Assembly (NCBI GenBank): GCA_018820855.1
Contig: JAHJNL010000089.1
Span: 1 to 64,000, forward strand
Direction of reading: 5' to 3'
Origin: Pseudomonadota bacterium
GTDB taxonomy: Bacteria; Desulfobacterota; Desulfobulbia; Desulfobulbales; Desulfocapsaceae
Length of the DNA: 64,000 bases
How positions within the stretch are numbered: position 1 is the first letter of the stretch; each line of letters opens with the position of its first letter. The notes beneath the pieces were generated by a model that saw nothing but the letters and a program-made list of their open reading frames with translations, made no database searches and was not told the DNA's origin. A program made the position numbers and the translations under genes. Positions 28,001 to 36,783 of this stretch are shown piece by piece.

Positions 28001-30691
28001 TCAGTCCATGAGACCGGAAATCAATGATTTGGCCATGGCAATAGCCTTGGGATGACGCATAATCATGATTTCCCCACCTGCCATGAGCATACAACTGGCA
28101 GTAAGGGCCTCCATCATGATGCCACGGATCTCCTGATCTCCAATCATATCATCACTGGGCAGTTTGGTCTCTTTGGCCTTCCATACCTCGCAACCAAGGT
28201 TACAGATGATGGGGACTTGGAGTTTGTCATCTTGCTGGGTCAGGGCGGCAATACGGATACGCTCCATGACCGAGTAGGTGTACTCGATACCATAGCCAAG
28301 GGCGCCGATGGAAGGATCCATGAGCACCTTGTCCAAAGGTACACCGAGATTTTCCAGAAGGATGTTCAGCTGTTTGGCCAGGTTGACATCAATGGGGGAT
28401 GCGGCAACAATGGGATGCTGGAAGGCCATGGCAGTCGCACCGACAGTACGGTAGTTGGAATCCTCCAGAGGAGAGAGACAGACCTTTTTGTCACCAATGA
28501 CGGAGGTAATATCTCTTAAGGTCTCGGTATCTTTTTCAGAATTTCCGCAACCCCAGACAATAATCGGTACGTCAACTGCTGCAATAACCGCAGCAGCAAC
28601 TTTGGCAGCCTCGGCAGCAGGACGATTCATACCGTTAGGGTCAGTGGAGCCGAGAGAGATGGCGATTGCTTCAGCACCATAGATCTTTACACATTTTTGT
28701 GCCCAGGCAACGGGATTGTCCAGAACATCACTGAAGTGTTTGGTCAATGTTTCAGGCCATTCATCCGGTTTTACATCCGCAACCTCCATAGCGATAAGAG
28801 GCTTATTGGGATGCACTCCCTCAAAGAGCTGGAAAGGCATTGAGGAGGAACCACCTACTGTCCTGATATTATCTCCATTTCCAAGATTGACCGAACGAAT
28901 GTTACCTGTGTATTTGGCCTGGTAGCTTTTGGGGTCTACCTTACTGCTGCGATCCGCAAGAGTGGTACTTTCTTTCGCAAGTTCAGCAGCACCAGTGTCA
29001 GAGACAGGAGCAGGCGCTGATGTCTTTGCTGCCTCAGCAGCCTTGGCATCGGCCTCAGCTTTGACTTTGGCTTCTGCTGCAGCCTTGGCATCTGCTTCGG
29101 CTTTGGCTTTGGCTTCATCGGCCTTGGCTTTGGCATCTGCTGCAGCCTTGGCATCTGCATCACTCTTTGCCTTTGCTGCCGCGGCATCGGCGTCGGCTTT
29201 TGCCTTTGCCTCAGCTTCGGCCTTGGCGTCTGCCTCGGCTTTGGCCTTTGCTGCTGCAGCCTGCACAGCACTCTCATCTACAGCAGGACCAGCTGGAGCA
29301 GGAGCGGCAGGTGCAGCCGGTGCAGGAGTTGCTGCTACAGCTGCCGGAGCTGGAGCAGCTGGTGTCGTCTCAGCTTCCCGTTTTAGAATGACATGGGCTC
29401 CAGCAAAACTTGACAAGGCTTCAAACTGGTCGTCACTTAATCCATATGCCTTCTTCAATGCGGCAAGACCCTGCTGTACCGCTTCAAGGGCCATGATCCG
29501 TTCTTTCTCATTCATTTCATGCTCTCCTGAATCATCCGCACCCTGAGGTACGTCAGTTGTTCTGCTGGTAGTCGTATCAATGGCTGCCGGAGCCGATGTC
29601 TGTGGGGCAGCGCTCTTGGCATTCTGCAAGAGTTTTTCTGCCTCAGCACGGGCTACAGCAATAATCTGCCCTGCCTCAACCTTGGCCTTTTCGAGCAATT
29701 CATCTGTAACGGCCGACTGAACGGTGATAGACTCTCGCGGCGCTGCAGCAATGGCTGGTTTGTCAACTTCGCTAATCCCAGGCCTGGGAAGAAGTCCGGC
29801 TCGTTTAAGAATTTCAGGGACCGCGCTCTCCCACTCAATGGCCATGCAGTGGACACCGGAGACGCCCTTTATTTCTTTTACTTGCTTGATAATATCAACA
29901 CAGATCTGGATGCCCTCTTCCTGCATATCCTTGGCATCCTTCATTCGCCGGATCACATCATCAGTGACATCCATGCCGGGAACGAAGTTTTTCATATAGC
30001 GTGCCATACCCAATGATTTGGGCGGGGTGACACCGGCAAGGATATAACATTTCTCATCGAGACCGAGATCCCTGACCATCTCCATGAATTTGGCAAATTT
30101 CTCTACGTTGTAGATAATCTGTGTCTGAATAAAGTCAGCACCGGCTGTCACCTTTTTTCCCAGGCGTACCGCTCGATATTCAAAAGGGTATGCAAAAGGA
30201 TTGGCTGCAGCCCCTAAGAAAAGCTTTGGTTCATCGCTTTTGATCTCTTCTCCGCACTGGAAACGTTTATCATCACGCATTCCCTTCATCATGCCGAGAA
30301 GCTGAATGGAGTCCATGTCAAAGACTCCTTTTGATCCTGGATGATTACCGAACTTTTGATGGTCCCCTGTAAGGCAGAGCAGATTTTTCAGACCAAGAGC
30401 TGAAGCGCCCAGGATATCCGACTGCATACCTATCCGATTTCGATCACGGCAGGTCATCTGGATTACGGGTTCAACCCCTTCCTCTTTGGCAATCAGGCCA
30501 GCTGCAATGGAAGACATGCGTACAATCGCGGTCTGGCAGTCAGTGATATTGACTGCATCCACATTGCCTTTTAACAGCCTCGCCTTTTCGCGAACTATCT
30601 CAGGATTGCCGTTTTTAGGTGGGCCGAGTTCACCGGTTACGGCGAATGTCCCCTGTTTCAATATTGTTTCTAGATTACTGCCCGACTTCAT
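28001..30691 (-). CDS. metF-acsD: Fusion of methylene-THF reductase (MetF) and corrinoid/iron-sulfur protein small subunit (AcsD)
   Basis: Residues 1 to about 320 form a MetF-type TIM barrel (FAVTGELGPPKNGNPE at the start, TGADF..QTQIIYN near 190). After a helical segment (about 330-450) comes an Ala/Lys/Glu/Asp-rich, TolA-like coiled linker (about 475-575, repeats such as AKAEADAKAAADAK). The last 310 residues are a complete AcsD/CdhD-type subunit (PLIAMEVADVKPDEW, DPSIGALGYGIEY). Methyl-THF made by the first domain would thus be tethered to the CFeSP that receives the methyl group. ATG behind GGAGGGG is preferred over a TTG seven codons upstream. No separate metF, metV or acsD occurs in the window. 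Confidence 0.92.
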   Translation of the reverse strand: MKSGSNLETILKQGTFAVTGELGPPKNGNPEIVREKARLLKGNVDAVNITDCQTAIVRMSSIAAGLIAKEEGVEPVIQMTCRDRNRIGMQSDILGASALGLKNLLCLTGDHQKFGNHPGSKGVFDMDSIQLLGMMKGMRDDKRFQCGEEIKSDEPKLFLGAAANPFAYPFEYRAVRLGKKVTAGADFIQTQIIYNVEKFAKFMEMVRDLGLDEKCYILAGVTPPKSLGMARYMKNFVPGMDVTDDVIRRMKDAKDMQEEGIQICVDIIKQVKEIKGVSGVHCMAIEWESAVPEILKRAGLLPRPGISEVDKPAIAAAPRESITVQSAVTDELLEKAKVEAGQIIAVARAEAEKLLQNAKSAAPQTSAPAAIDTTTSRTTDVPQGADDSGEHEMNEKERIMALEAVQQGLAALKKAYGLSDDQFEALSSFAGAHVILKREAETTPAAPAPAAVAATPAPAAPAAPAPAGPAVDESAVQAAAAKAKAEADAKAEAEAKAKADADAAAAKAKSDADAKAAADAKAKADEAKAKAEADAKAAAEAKVKAEADAKAAEAAKTSAPAPVSDTGAAELAKESTTLADRSSKVDPKSYQAKYTGNIRSVNLGNGDNIRTVGGSSSMPFQLFEGVHPNKPLIAMEVADVKPDEWPETLTKHFSDVLDNPVAWAQKCVKIYGAEAIAISLGSTDPNGMNRPAAEAAKVAAAVIAAVDVPIIVWGCGNSEKDTETLRDITSVIGDKKVCLSPLEDSNYRTVGATAMAFQHPIVAASPIDVNLAKQLNILLENLGVPLDKVLMDPSIGALGYGIEYTYSVMERIRIAALTQQDDKLQVPIICNLGCEVWKAKETKLPSDDMIGDQEIRGIMMEALTASCMLMAGGEIMIMRHPKAIAMAKSLISGLMD

Positions 30692-30747
30692 CGGTTGGAC
30701 CCCTCCTGCCAAGAATAAACTTATTCAAGAATAGTATTCTCGTTTGA

Positions 30748-32736
30748 TTACTTCTGTCCGCATCCTACTCCGGGAAGAGCATGTCCGGAGCTCAGATCAC
30801 GACGCATCTCCATATCAAAGAGTACGCGATCCTGTTTCTTGTTAATACCAAGAGCCGCACGCTTCCCGTCAATGGCCTTGATCATTTTCTGTGCAAGCTT
30901 AATTGGATCTTCTTCGCAATCCCAGCAGGCGCCGTATTCTTCCTTCATGCCATTGAGAATAAATTCGCTCATCTGTTTGGAGCCGGAAATCGGGAGATTC
31001 TGGAATACGACATGTGCTCCTGAAGTCACAAAATACTGACCGATGGCAACTGCTTTTTCACTCATCCAGAGAGGTGCCGTACCACAGGCAGGAACCTGGG
31101 AAATATCATCGCCAAGCCCACCTTCTTTAACAATTTCAGTAAGGGCAATGAGCAGGCGACTGTTATCAACACAGGAACCCATATGCAGTACCGGGGGCAT
31201 ACCAACGGTCTCACAGACCTCAGCGAGACCTGCGCCACAATACTCAGCTGCAGCCTCGGGCCGCATCAATCCCTTTCTCCCTAAGGCCTGGGCAGCACAG
31301 CCTGTTGCCAGGACAAGAACGTTGTTCTTCAGGAGTTCAACGGCAATCTTGAAGTGGACATCATCGGAATATTTATAATGCTCGCAACCAACCAGGGCTC
31401 CGATTCCTTTGATGCGGCCATTGATGATATTGTCATTAAGGGGACGATAACTCTGACGAAAGCGACCGCCAAGCATGTAGTTGATGGTTTCGTGACTGAA
31501 TCCGACAACGACATCAATTTTAGCGTTCTTGGGGATATAGTATTCGCCACGTTTCTTAAAGTTATTGATAGCATGGGTGAGGATTCTCTTGGCAGAACCT
31601 AACGGATCTTCCTCCTCAAACTGCATATGGATGGCATCCGGCATCTTGGCCCGGTAGTTTGTGGTGATAATATCGGTATGTTTGCCCTTCACCACCTGAG
31701 CTACTGACTGCATGACACACTGAACATCCACCACCATGGCCTCTACAGCACCTGTGGCCAGTACCATTTCCTGCTGAATGAAAGATCCGGCAACCGGAAT
31801 ACCACGGCGCATGAGAATCTCATTGCCGGTACAGCAGACACCTGCCAGGTTGATGCCCTTGGCACCGACCTTCTTGGCCAATGCCAGCATTTCTTCATCT
31901 TCAGCGGCCAGACAGAGGGCCTCGGCCAGCAATGGCTCATGCCCATGAACGGTCACATTGACCTTATCAGCCGCGAGTACACCGAGATCGACAATGGCAC
32001 GTCTGGGTACAGGAGTACCGAACATGATGTCTGTAAGTTCAGTGGAGAGCATGGAAGCACCCCAGCCATCTGCCAGGGAGCAGCGGGCTGCCTGCTTCAT
32101 GATATTCTTGTATTCCTGATCCACACCCATATGAGTACGGTGCATGGTCTCCACGACCTCGCGATCAATCCCTCTGGGCTCGACACCTTTTTCCTTCCAG
32201 ATCTTCTGCTGTTTTGCAGGAGCACGCTTGAGCATGGCGAGTGTACCCTTCTGCTGGCCGAATTCGGCCAAGGCCTTCTCACCAAGCTCCAAGGCTATCT
32301 CGTTTTTATCCCTGCCCTCGATCTCCACTCCGTACATCTTTGCCATATTATGCAGCTTGGCAACATCCTTGATCTCATGCGGGGTATTGCCCTTGGCAGT
32401 CTCAATAAAGCCCATGACCATTTCACGGGCATGATCAGTATGTGCGGCAGTTCCAGCGGCAACAGTACGGGCAAAATTTCTGGCGACAACAGTGGCAGCC
32501 GTGGCACCACAGACGCCGATCATAGACTCAACACCATCGATGATCTGACAGGGACCCATGTTACAGTTACGGCAGCAGGTTCCCCCTGAACCGAACAGAC
32601 AGGAGGAAACACCACGAGACTCAATACGATCGTAGGCAGTCCTTACCTGTTTAGCCAAATCCTGGTTTAACAGGTCTTTGGTTGAAGCACCGGTGATTTC
32701 GTTACAGGATTCGCATCCACCTTTGCTGTTGCTCAT
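30748..32736 (-). CDS. cooS: Ni-containing carbon monoxide dehydrogenase
   Basis: A 662-residue CooS/AcsA. The B/D-cluster cysteines are in place: C8, C11, C46, C54, C55, C58 and C63 (SCLFGSGGTCCRNCNMGPC), followed by the usual Ni-Fe C-cluster region with GVCCTGNE and VACGTAP..W. It reduces CO2 to CO for AcsB. The start six codons into the longest frame is preferred because GGAGG lies seven bases before it. Confidence 0.95.
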   Translation of the reverse strand: MSNSKGGCESCNEITGASTKDLLNQDLAKQVRTAYDRIESRGVSSCLFGSGGTCCRNCNMGPCQIIDGVESMIGVCGATAATVVARNFARTVAAGTAAHTDHAREMVMGFIETAKGNTPHEIKDVAKLHNMAKMYGVEIEGRDKNEIALELGEKALAEFGQQKGTLAMLKRAPAKQQKIWKEKGVEPRGIDREVVETMHRTHMGVDQEYKNIMKQAARCSLADGWGASMLSTELTDIMFGTPVPRRAIVDLGVLAADKVNVTVHGHEPLLAEALCLAAEDEEMLALAKKVGAKGINLAGVCCTGNEILMRRGIPVAGSFIQQEMVLATGAVEAMVVDVQCVMQSVAQVVKGKHTDIITTNYRAKMPDAIHMQFEEEDPLGSAKRILTHAINNFKKRGEYYIPKNAKIDVVVGFSHETINYMLGGRFRQSYRPLNDNIINGRIKGIGALVGCEHYKYSDDVHFKIAVELLKNNVLVLATGCAAQALGRKGLMRPEAAAEYCGAGLAEVCETVGMPPVLHMGSCVDNSRLLIALTEIVKEGGLGDDISQVPACGTAPLWMSEKAVAIGQYFVTSGAHVVFQNLPISGSKQMSEFILNGMKEEYGACWDCEEDPIKLAQKMIKAIDGKRAALGINKKQDRVLFDMEMRRDLSSGHALPGVGCGQK

Positions 32737-32801
32737 AATTATCCTCCGGAACAATGATAAACGGCACGAGAAGCCGTCTTAAAAACTCTTGTTTCTAGAT
32801 A

Positions 32802-33689
32802 TTAGCTAAGATTGGCAGCCATCTTGGCGGCCTGTACAGTATTTTTCATCAACATGGTAATGGTCATCGGACCAACGCCGCCAGGAACCGGGGTAATGCA
32901 GGAAGCCTTCTCCTTAACCGCCTCAAAATCAACATCACCGGCCAGAATAGCTTTACCGTTTGCAGCCTGGCCTATGCGGTTCACACCGACATCAATTACA
33001 GCTGCACCATCTTTGACCATATCAGCAGTGATCATCTTGGGAACGCCGACTGCTGCAATGATTATATCTGCACGCCTGCAGTGAGCTGCCATATCTTTGG
33101 TCCTGGTGTGGCAAAGGGTGATAGTGGCATTACCTCCATCACGTTTCTGCAGCATCAGATTGGCTATGGGTTTACCAACGATATTGGAACGGCCGATGAT
33201 CACCACCTCTGCGCCGCTGGTCTCTACCCCGCTCCTGGTGAGAAGCTCAAGAATACCGTGGGGAGTACAAGGCAGAAAGCATTTCTCACCAAGCACCATC
33301 TTACCCACATTTACCGGATGGAAGCCATCCACATCCTTATCCGGATCAATGGCGTATAACACTTTTGCTTCATTGATATGCTTGGGAAGGGGCAACTGAA
33401 CGAGAATTCCGTTAATCTTCGGATCCATGTTGTATTTATCGACAAGGGCCAGCAGTTCTTCTTCGCTGGTGTCGGGAGCAAGGGTAACCTGCTCGGAATG
33501 GATACCCAAGGCATGGGCAGTCTTATTTTTAGCTGCCACGTAGGACTGAGAAGCTGGATCTTCCCCGACAAGAATGGTAACAAGACCCGGTACTATATTA
33601 TGTTTTTCTTTTAATTCAGCAACCTCAGCAGTCAACTCCTCACGAATTGCCTTAGCTACCTCTGTACCGCTTATAAGCTTTGCCGTCAT
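32802..33689 (-). CDS. folD: Methylene-THF dehydrogenase / methenyl-THF cyclohydrolase
   Basis: A 295-residue FolD with the catalytic Lys/Tyr region SYVAAKNKTA and the signature VVIIGRSNIVGKP, followed by the C-terminal PVPGGVGPMTITML. It carries out two consecutive folate steps of the methyl branch. It is the first gene of the operon on this strand (ribosome site GAGG), 65 bases before cooS. Formyl-THF synthetase is not in the window. Confidence 0.95.
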   Translation of the reverse strand: MTAKLISGTEVAKAIREELTAEVAELKEKHNIVPGLVTILVGEDPASQSYVAAKNKTAHALGIHSEQVTLAPDTSEEELLALVDKYNMDPKINGILVQLPLPKHINEAKVLYAIDPDKDVDGFHPVNVGKMVLGEKCFLPCTPHGILELLTRSGVETSGAEVVIIGRSNIVGKPIANLMLQKRDGGNATITLCHTRTKDMAAHCRRADIIIAAVGVPKMITADMVKDGAAVIDVGVNRIGQAANGKAILAGDVDFEAVKEKASCITPVPGGVGPMTITMLMKNTVQAAKMAANLS

Positions 33690-34112
33690 TTATTCATCCT
33701 CTAGTAATTATGGTGACCGAAATATAATAAAACAACATCGGAACATCATTTGGTTAGCAGTGGGGCGAGCTGTTCGCGAGAATCTCAATAGCTTTGAGAT
33801 GTTACCAGAACAACCCTGACAGAATCTTCACCAAACACCCAGATCAGCATGGCTATAAGGGCGTGATTGGTTGACAAATTAATAGGTTTCTGATTTTTTT
33901 TCAAGTAACAGATCAATACTTTTTGGATTATTGTTAAAAAAAATAGATATAGAAAATTACCGCCACCCTGACAACCCCGCAGAACAGCCAGGAACTGCCG
34001 GTTATAACGTGTTTTTTAAACAGAAGAAGGGGGGATGGATACTACCTAATGAGAAAGGCAATATCTTCTAGAAAAGCTAACGAAGGGAAAAAGCACACAG
34101 GATAAAAGGCTA
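33690..34112. other. Intergenic region upstream of the Wood-Ljungdahl operon
   Basis: About 420 AT-rich bases between the sensory cyclase and folD. Reading toward folD, TTGTTTTATTATATT ends about 30 bases before the start and could hold a -10 box, but no clear -35 box or operator was found. No riboswitch fold or small gene was recognised. Confidence 0.4.
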
Positions 34113-36611
34113 TTAACCGCCAAGTTCCTGAACCACCTGATTACGCCCTGCTGCCTTTGCTGCATATAAAGCACGATCTGCACGAATCATCATCTGATCA
34201 AGAGTATCACCAGTTCCCTGAAAAAGGGTGAGGCCGATACTGACGGTGAAACAGATGGTCTGTTCTTTATAGAGAAGTTTCAGGTCACTGATCGCCAAAC
34301 GAAGACGTTGAGCCGTCAACCAGCCGGACTCAAGATCAGAATTGGTCAAGAGGGCCAAGAATTCCTCCCCGCCTATGCGCCCAAAGAGATCAGAACTCCG
34401 CATGGCTGTCATGCAGCAATGAACAAAGGCAATCAGGGCCTGATCACCGGCATCATGGCCATAGGTATCATTAATTTTCTTGAAATGATCAATGTCCAGG
34501 GAGAGCAGAACAGGAAAACTATTATAACGCAGCGACCTTTTTAATTCCTGCTCTGCGTGTTCAAGGAAATGCCGTCTATTGGCCACCCCGGTGAGGGCGT
34601 CAGTAGTTGCAAGCCGTCTCAACTCTTCTTCCATTCGCTTGTTTTCCGTGACATCCCGAGCAACAGCAAAAATTTCACGTCGACTGATATCAGGATAAGA
34701 GTTCCAGGAGATCCATCTCAAGGATCCGTCTTTACAGAAAAAGCGATTGATAAAATCAGTAATACTCTGGCCTGCAGCCAGCTGTTTTCCTGCATCAACG
34801 GTAGCTTGCAGATCCTCCTCATGGACAAAATGGAACCAGAGATGACCTTTCATTTCTGCTTCACTCCATCCCAATGTCTTTTCCCATGCAGGGTTGAGCC
34901 TCTTAAACCAGCCATCAAACCCTACTACGCAGAGCATATCCAGCGAGGAGTCAAAAACCCGTTGCAGGTCATCTTCTGCCTGCTTCAGAGAAGTAATGTC
35001 GCGGGCATCAACGGCCACGCCCAAGATCTCTTTCTCAAGACCATACACCGGGTTGCAGGCCATTGACATAAAGCGTCTGCCAAGAGCTGGAAAGTCCATC
35101 CAGGACTCATATTCCACGGCCACACCGGCAAAGGCCTTATCTAAATGTTTTTGGACCGTTTGCTCAAAAAATTCTTTTCCGACAACCTCGACCACGGCCT
35201 TCCCGATCAGTTCTTCTCTCTTCCTGACATATGCCTTCAGATAAGAGTCATTCACCATCTGCAACACATAATTCTGCCCCACCAAAGAAACCATATCCGG
35301 TGTAGAAGAGACGATTCTTGTAATCTGCTGCAGATCAGCTTCAATACGCCTCTGCTCCGTAACATCCTGAATTATGAGATAAAGAAAATTTCGTTTGTGA
35401 ACAGTAATCGGGCCAATAAAAGCCTCCACATCCCGAATTTTCCCATCGGCAAGCCTGTGGCGAAAAGAAAATTGTTTTTTGTCCTGTTCAACGGCAAGAC
35501 CCATCTCAGCTTCAATCTCATGCTTGGCCAAAACATTCAGGTCTGTTACAACCATGTCCATCAACTCATCAACACTGTATCCATAAAACTGAGCTGCTGC
35601 CTGATTGGCCTCTTCGATCCGTCCCGTATCAGGATCGATAACCAGCATTATCATATGCTGATTATCGAAAATCGCCCGAAACATCTCTTCGCTCTCGCGA
35701 AGCTGTACTTCAATCCGTTTGAGATTGCTGACATCCATAGCAAAAAATGAACAACCTACAATCACCCCTTCCCGCCGAAGCGGATTGACGGTGGTTAACT
35801 GGTTTCGACCATCAATAGTTTTATATTCAAAGGTCAATGTCTGACCGCCTATACCTTTTTGGTAAATCTGTTCCCAAAAATCTCCCAGCTGAGGCGGAAT
35901 CAGATCCTTTACCATCTGTCCTTTTTCCAAGGTAACGGAAAAGAACCTTTTCATGTGTGCGGCAAAGGCCGGATTCCAATAGAGCAGACCTTTCTCTATA
36001 TCGACTGCCCAGATAAATTCATTCACACTCTCCAGTACCGCTCGAAAATTGCTTTCACTCTTTTTCAGCGCTCGGGAGAGATTCAAGACCTCTGTTGCGG
36101 TAGGGATTCCCTGACTATCGACAAAACTTTCAAAAAAGACCTTTCTGCCCTGATGGATATAAGAGGTGCTTGATTGCAAAACAGGAATCTTCTCTCCGGT
36201 GAATGTCAAGATGGAGGATTTTTGGAATCTTTCCTTTCTGTGTTCATCCGAAGAAGTGAGAAAGGTTCGACTGTTTTGTCCAATTATTTCTTTTTGTGGG
36301 AGACCAATTAACTTGGCGGCATAAAGGTTGACATCAAGGATTTGAAGCTCTTTGGCATCGGTTATTACTACTCCGACCGGTAAGATATCGAAAACAGTCT
36401 GCTGCAAATGCGAATTTGAAAAGATTCCGCCAGCAAGCTGTTCTTCCAGCTCTGCTATCTTTTTTCTACAAGTCTCGATTTCCATTGCCAGCTCCTGCCG
36501 GCTCAGTGTCTCTAGTGACTGCAAGATCTCTCCTTGTGGAATAGCAAGTCGACAAAAAATATTTTGCCCTGTCAAGGTCGCTATCCCGACAGGATCTTTT
36601 TCATTGAACAT
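34113..36611 (-). CDS. Sensory diguanylate cyclase with five PAS domains
   Basis: This 832-residue soluble protein has five PAS-like units (starting near residues 70, 195, 310, 440 and 560) and a C-terminal GGDEF domain. The active-site motif is GGEEF, and RSSD lies exactly five residues before it, forming an inhibitory I-site. It should make c-di-GMP in response to a cytoplasmic signal, perhaps redox or a small ligand. It has no membrane segments. It stands alone, divergent from no other gene, upstream of the folD operon. Confidence 0.9.
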   Translation of the reverse strand: MFNEKDPVGIATLTGQNIFCRLAIPQGEILQSLETLSRQELAMEIETCRKKIAELEEQLAGGIFSNSHLQQTVFDILPVGVVITDAKELQILDVNLYAAKLIGLPQKEIIGQNSRTFLTSSDEHRKERFQKSSILTFTGEKIPVLQSSTSYIHQGRKVFFESFVDSQGIPTATEVLNLSRALKKSESNFRAVLESVNEFIWAVDIEKGLLYWNPAFAAHMKRFFSVTLEKGQMVKDLIPPQLGDFWEQIYQKGIGGQTLTFEYKTIDGRNQLTTVNPLRREGVIVGCSFFAMDVSNLKRIEVQLRESEEMFRAIFDNQHMIMLVIDPDTGRIEEANQAAAQFYGYSVDELMDMVVTDLNVLAKHEIEAEMGLAVEQDKKQFSFRHRLADGKIRDVEAFIGPITVHKRNFLYLIIQDVTEQRRIEADLQQITRIVSSTPDMVSLVGQNYVLQMVNDSYLKAYVRKREELIGKAVVEVVGKEFFEQTVQKHLDKAFAGVAVEYESWMDFPALGRRFMSMACNPVYGLEKEILGVAVDARDITSLKQAEDDLQRVFDSSLDMLCVVGFDGWFKRLNPAWEKTLGWSEAEMKGHLWFHFVHEEDLQATVDAGKQLAAGQSITDFINRFFCKDGSLRWISWNSYPDISRREIFAVARDVTENKRMEEELRRLATTDALTGVANRRHFLEHAEQELKRSLRYNSFPVLLSLDIDHFKKINDTYGHDAGDQALIAFVHCCMTAMRSSDLFGRIGGEEFLALLTNSDLESGWLTAQRLRLAISDLKLLYKEQTICFTVSIGLTLFQGTGDTLDQMMIRADRALYAAKAAGRNQVVQELGG

Positions 36612-36714
36612 AGGCCTAAAATGCCCTGAGTGTCAACTATAAGTAAAGGAAATCAATAACAGAGAGGAGGAACAGAGAACCACATTGCAAAAGATATTGG
36701 GGAAACCACAGGGA

Positions 36715-36779
36715 AGGAAAAAAAACTACAACACTATCCGGCTACCGCCTCTATCTCAAAAAGACAGCAGCCGGACAAT
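36715..36779 (-). terminator. Intrinsic terminator after the malic enzyme
   Basis: On the minus strand TGTCCGGCTGC pairs with GTAGCCGGATA (two G-U pairs), followed after a short spacer by GTAGTTTTTTTT. It lies directly downstream of the malic enzyme stop. Confidence 0.65.
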
Positions 36780-36783
36780 ACCG

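Noticed and set aside
26568-28055. A 495-codon open frame opposite acsB
   Set aside because: Same reasoning: acsB is fully intact on the other strand and this frame shows no recognisable motif.
28929-29546. Alanine/serine-rich open frame opposite the MetF-AcsD linker
   Set aside because: It is the complement of the repetitive linker, so the composition is a by-product.
33868-33900. TTGACA followed by an AT-rich stretch as a promoter
   Set aside because: It points away from folD toward the 3' end of the sensory cyclase gene, and no gene starts there.
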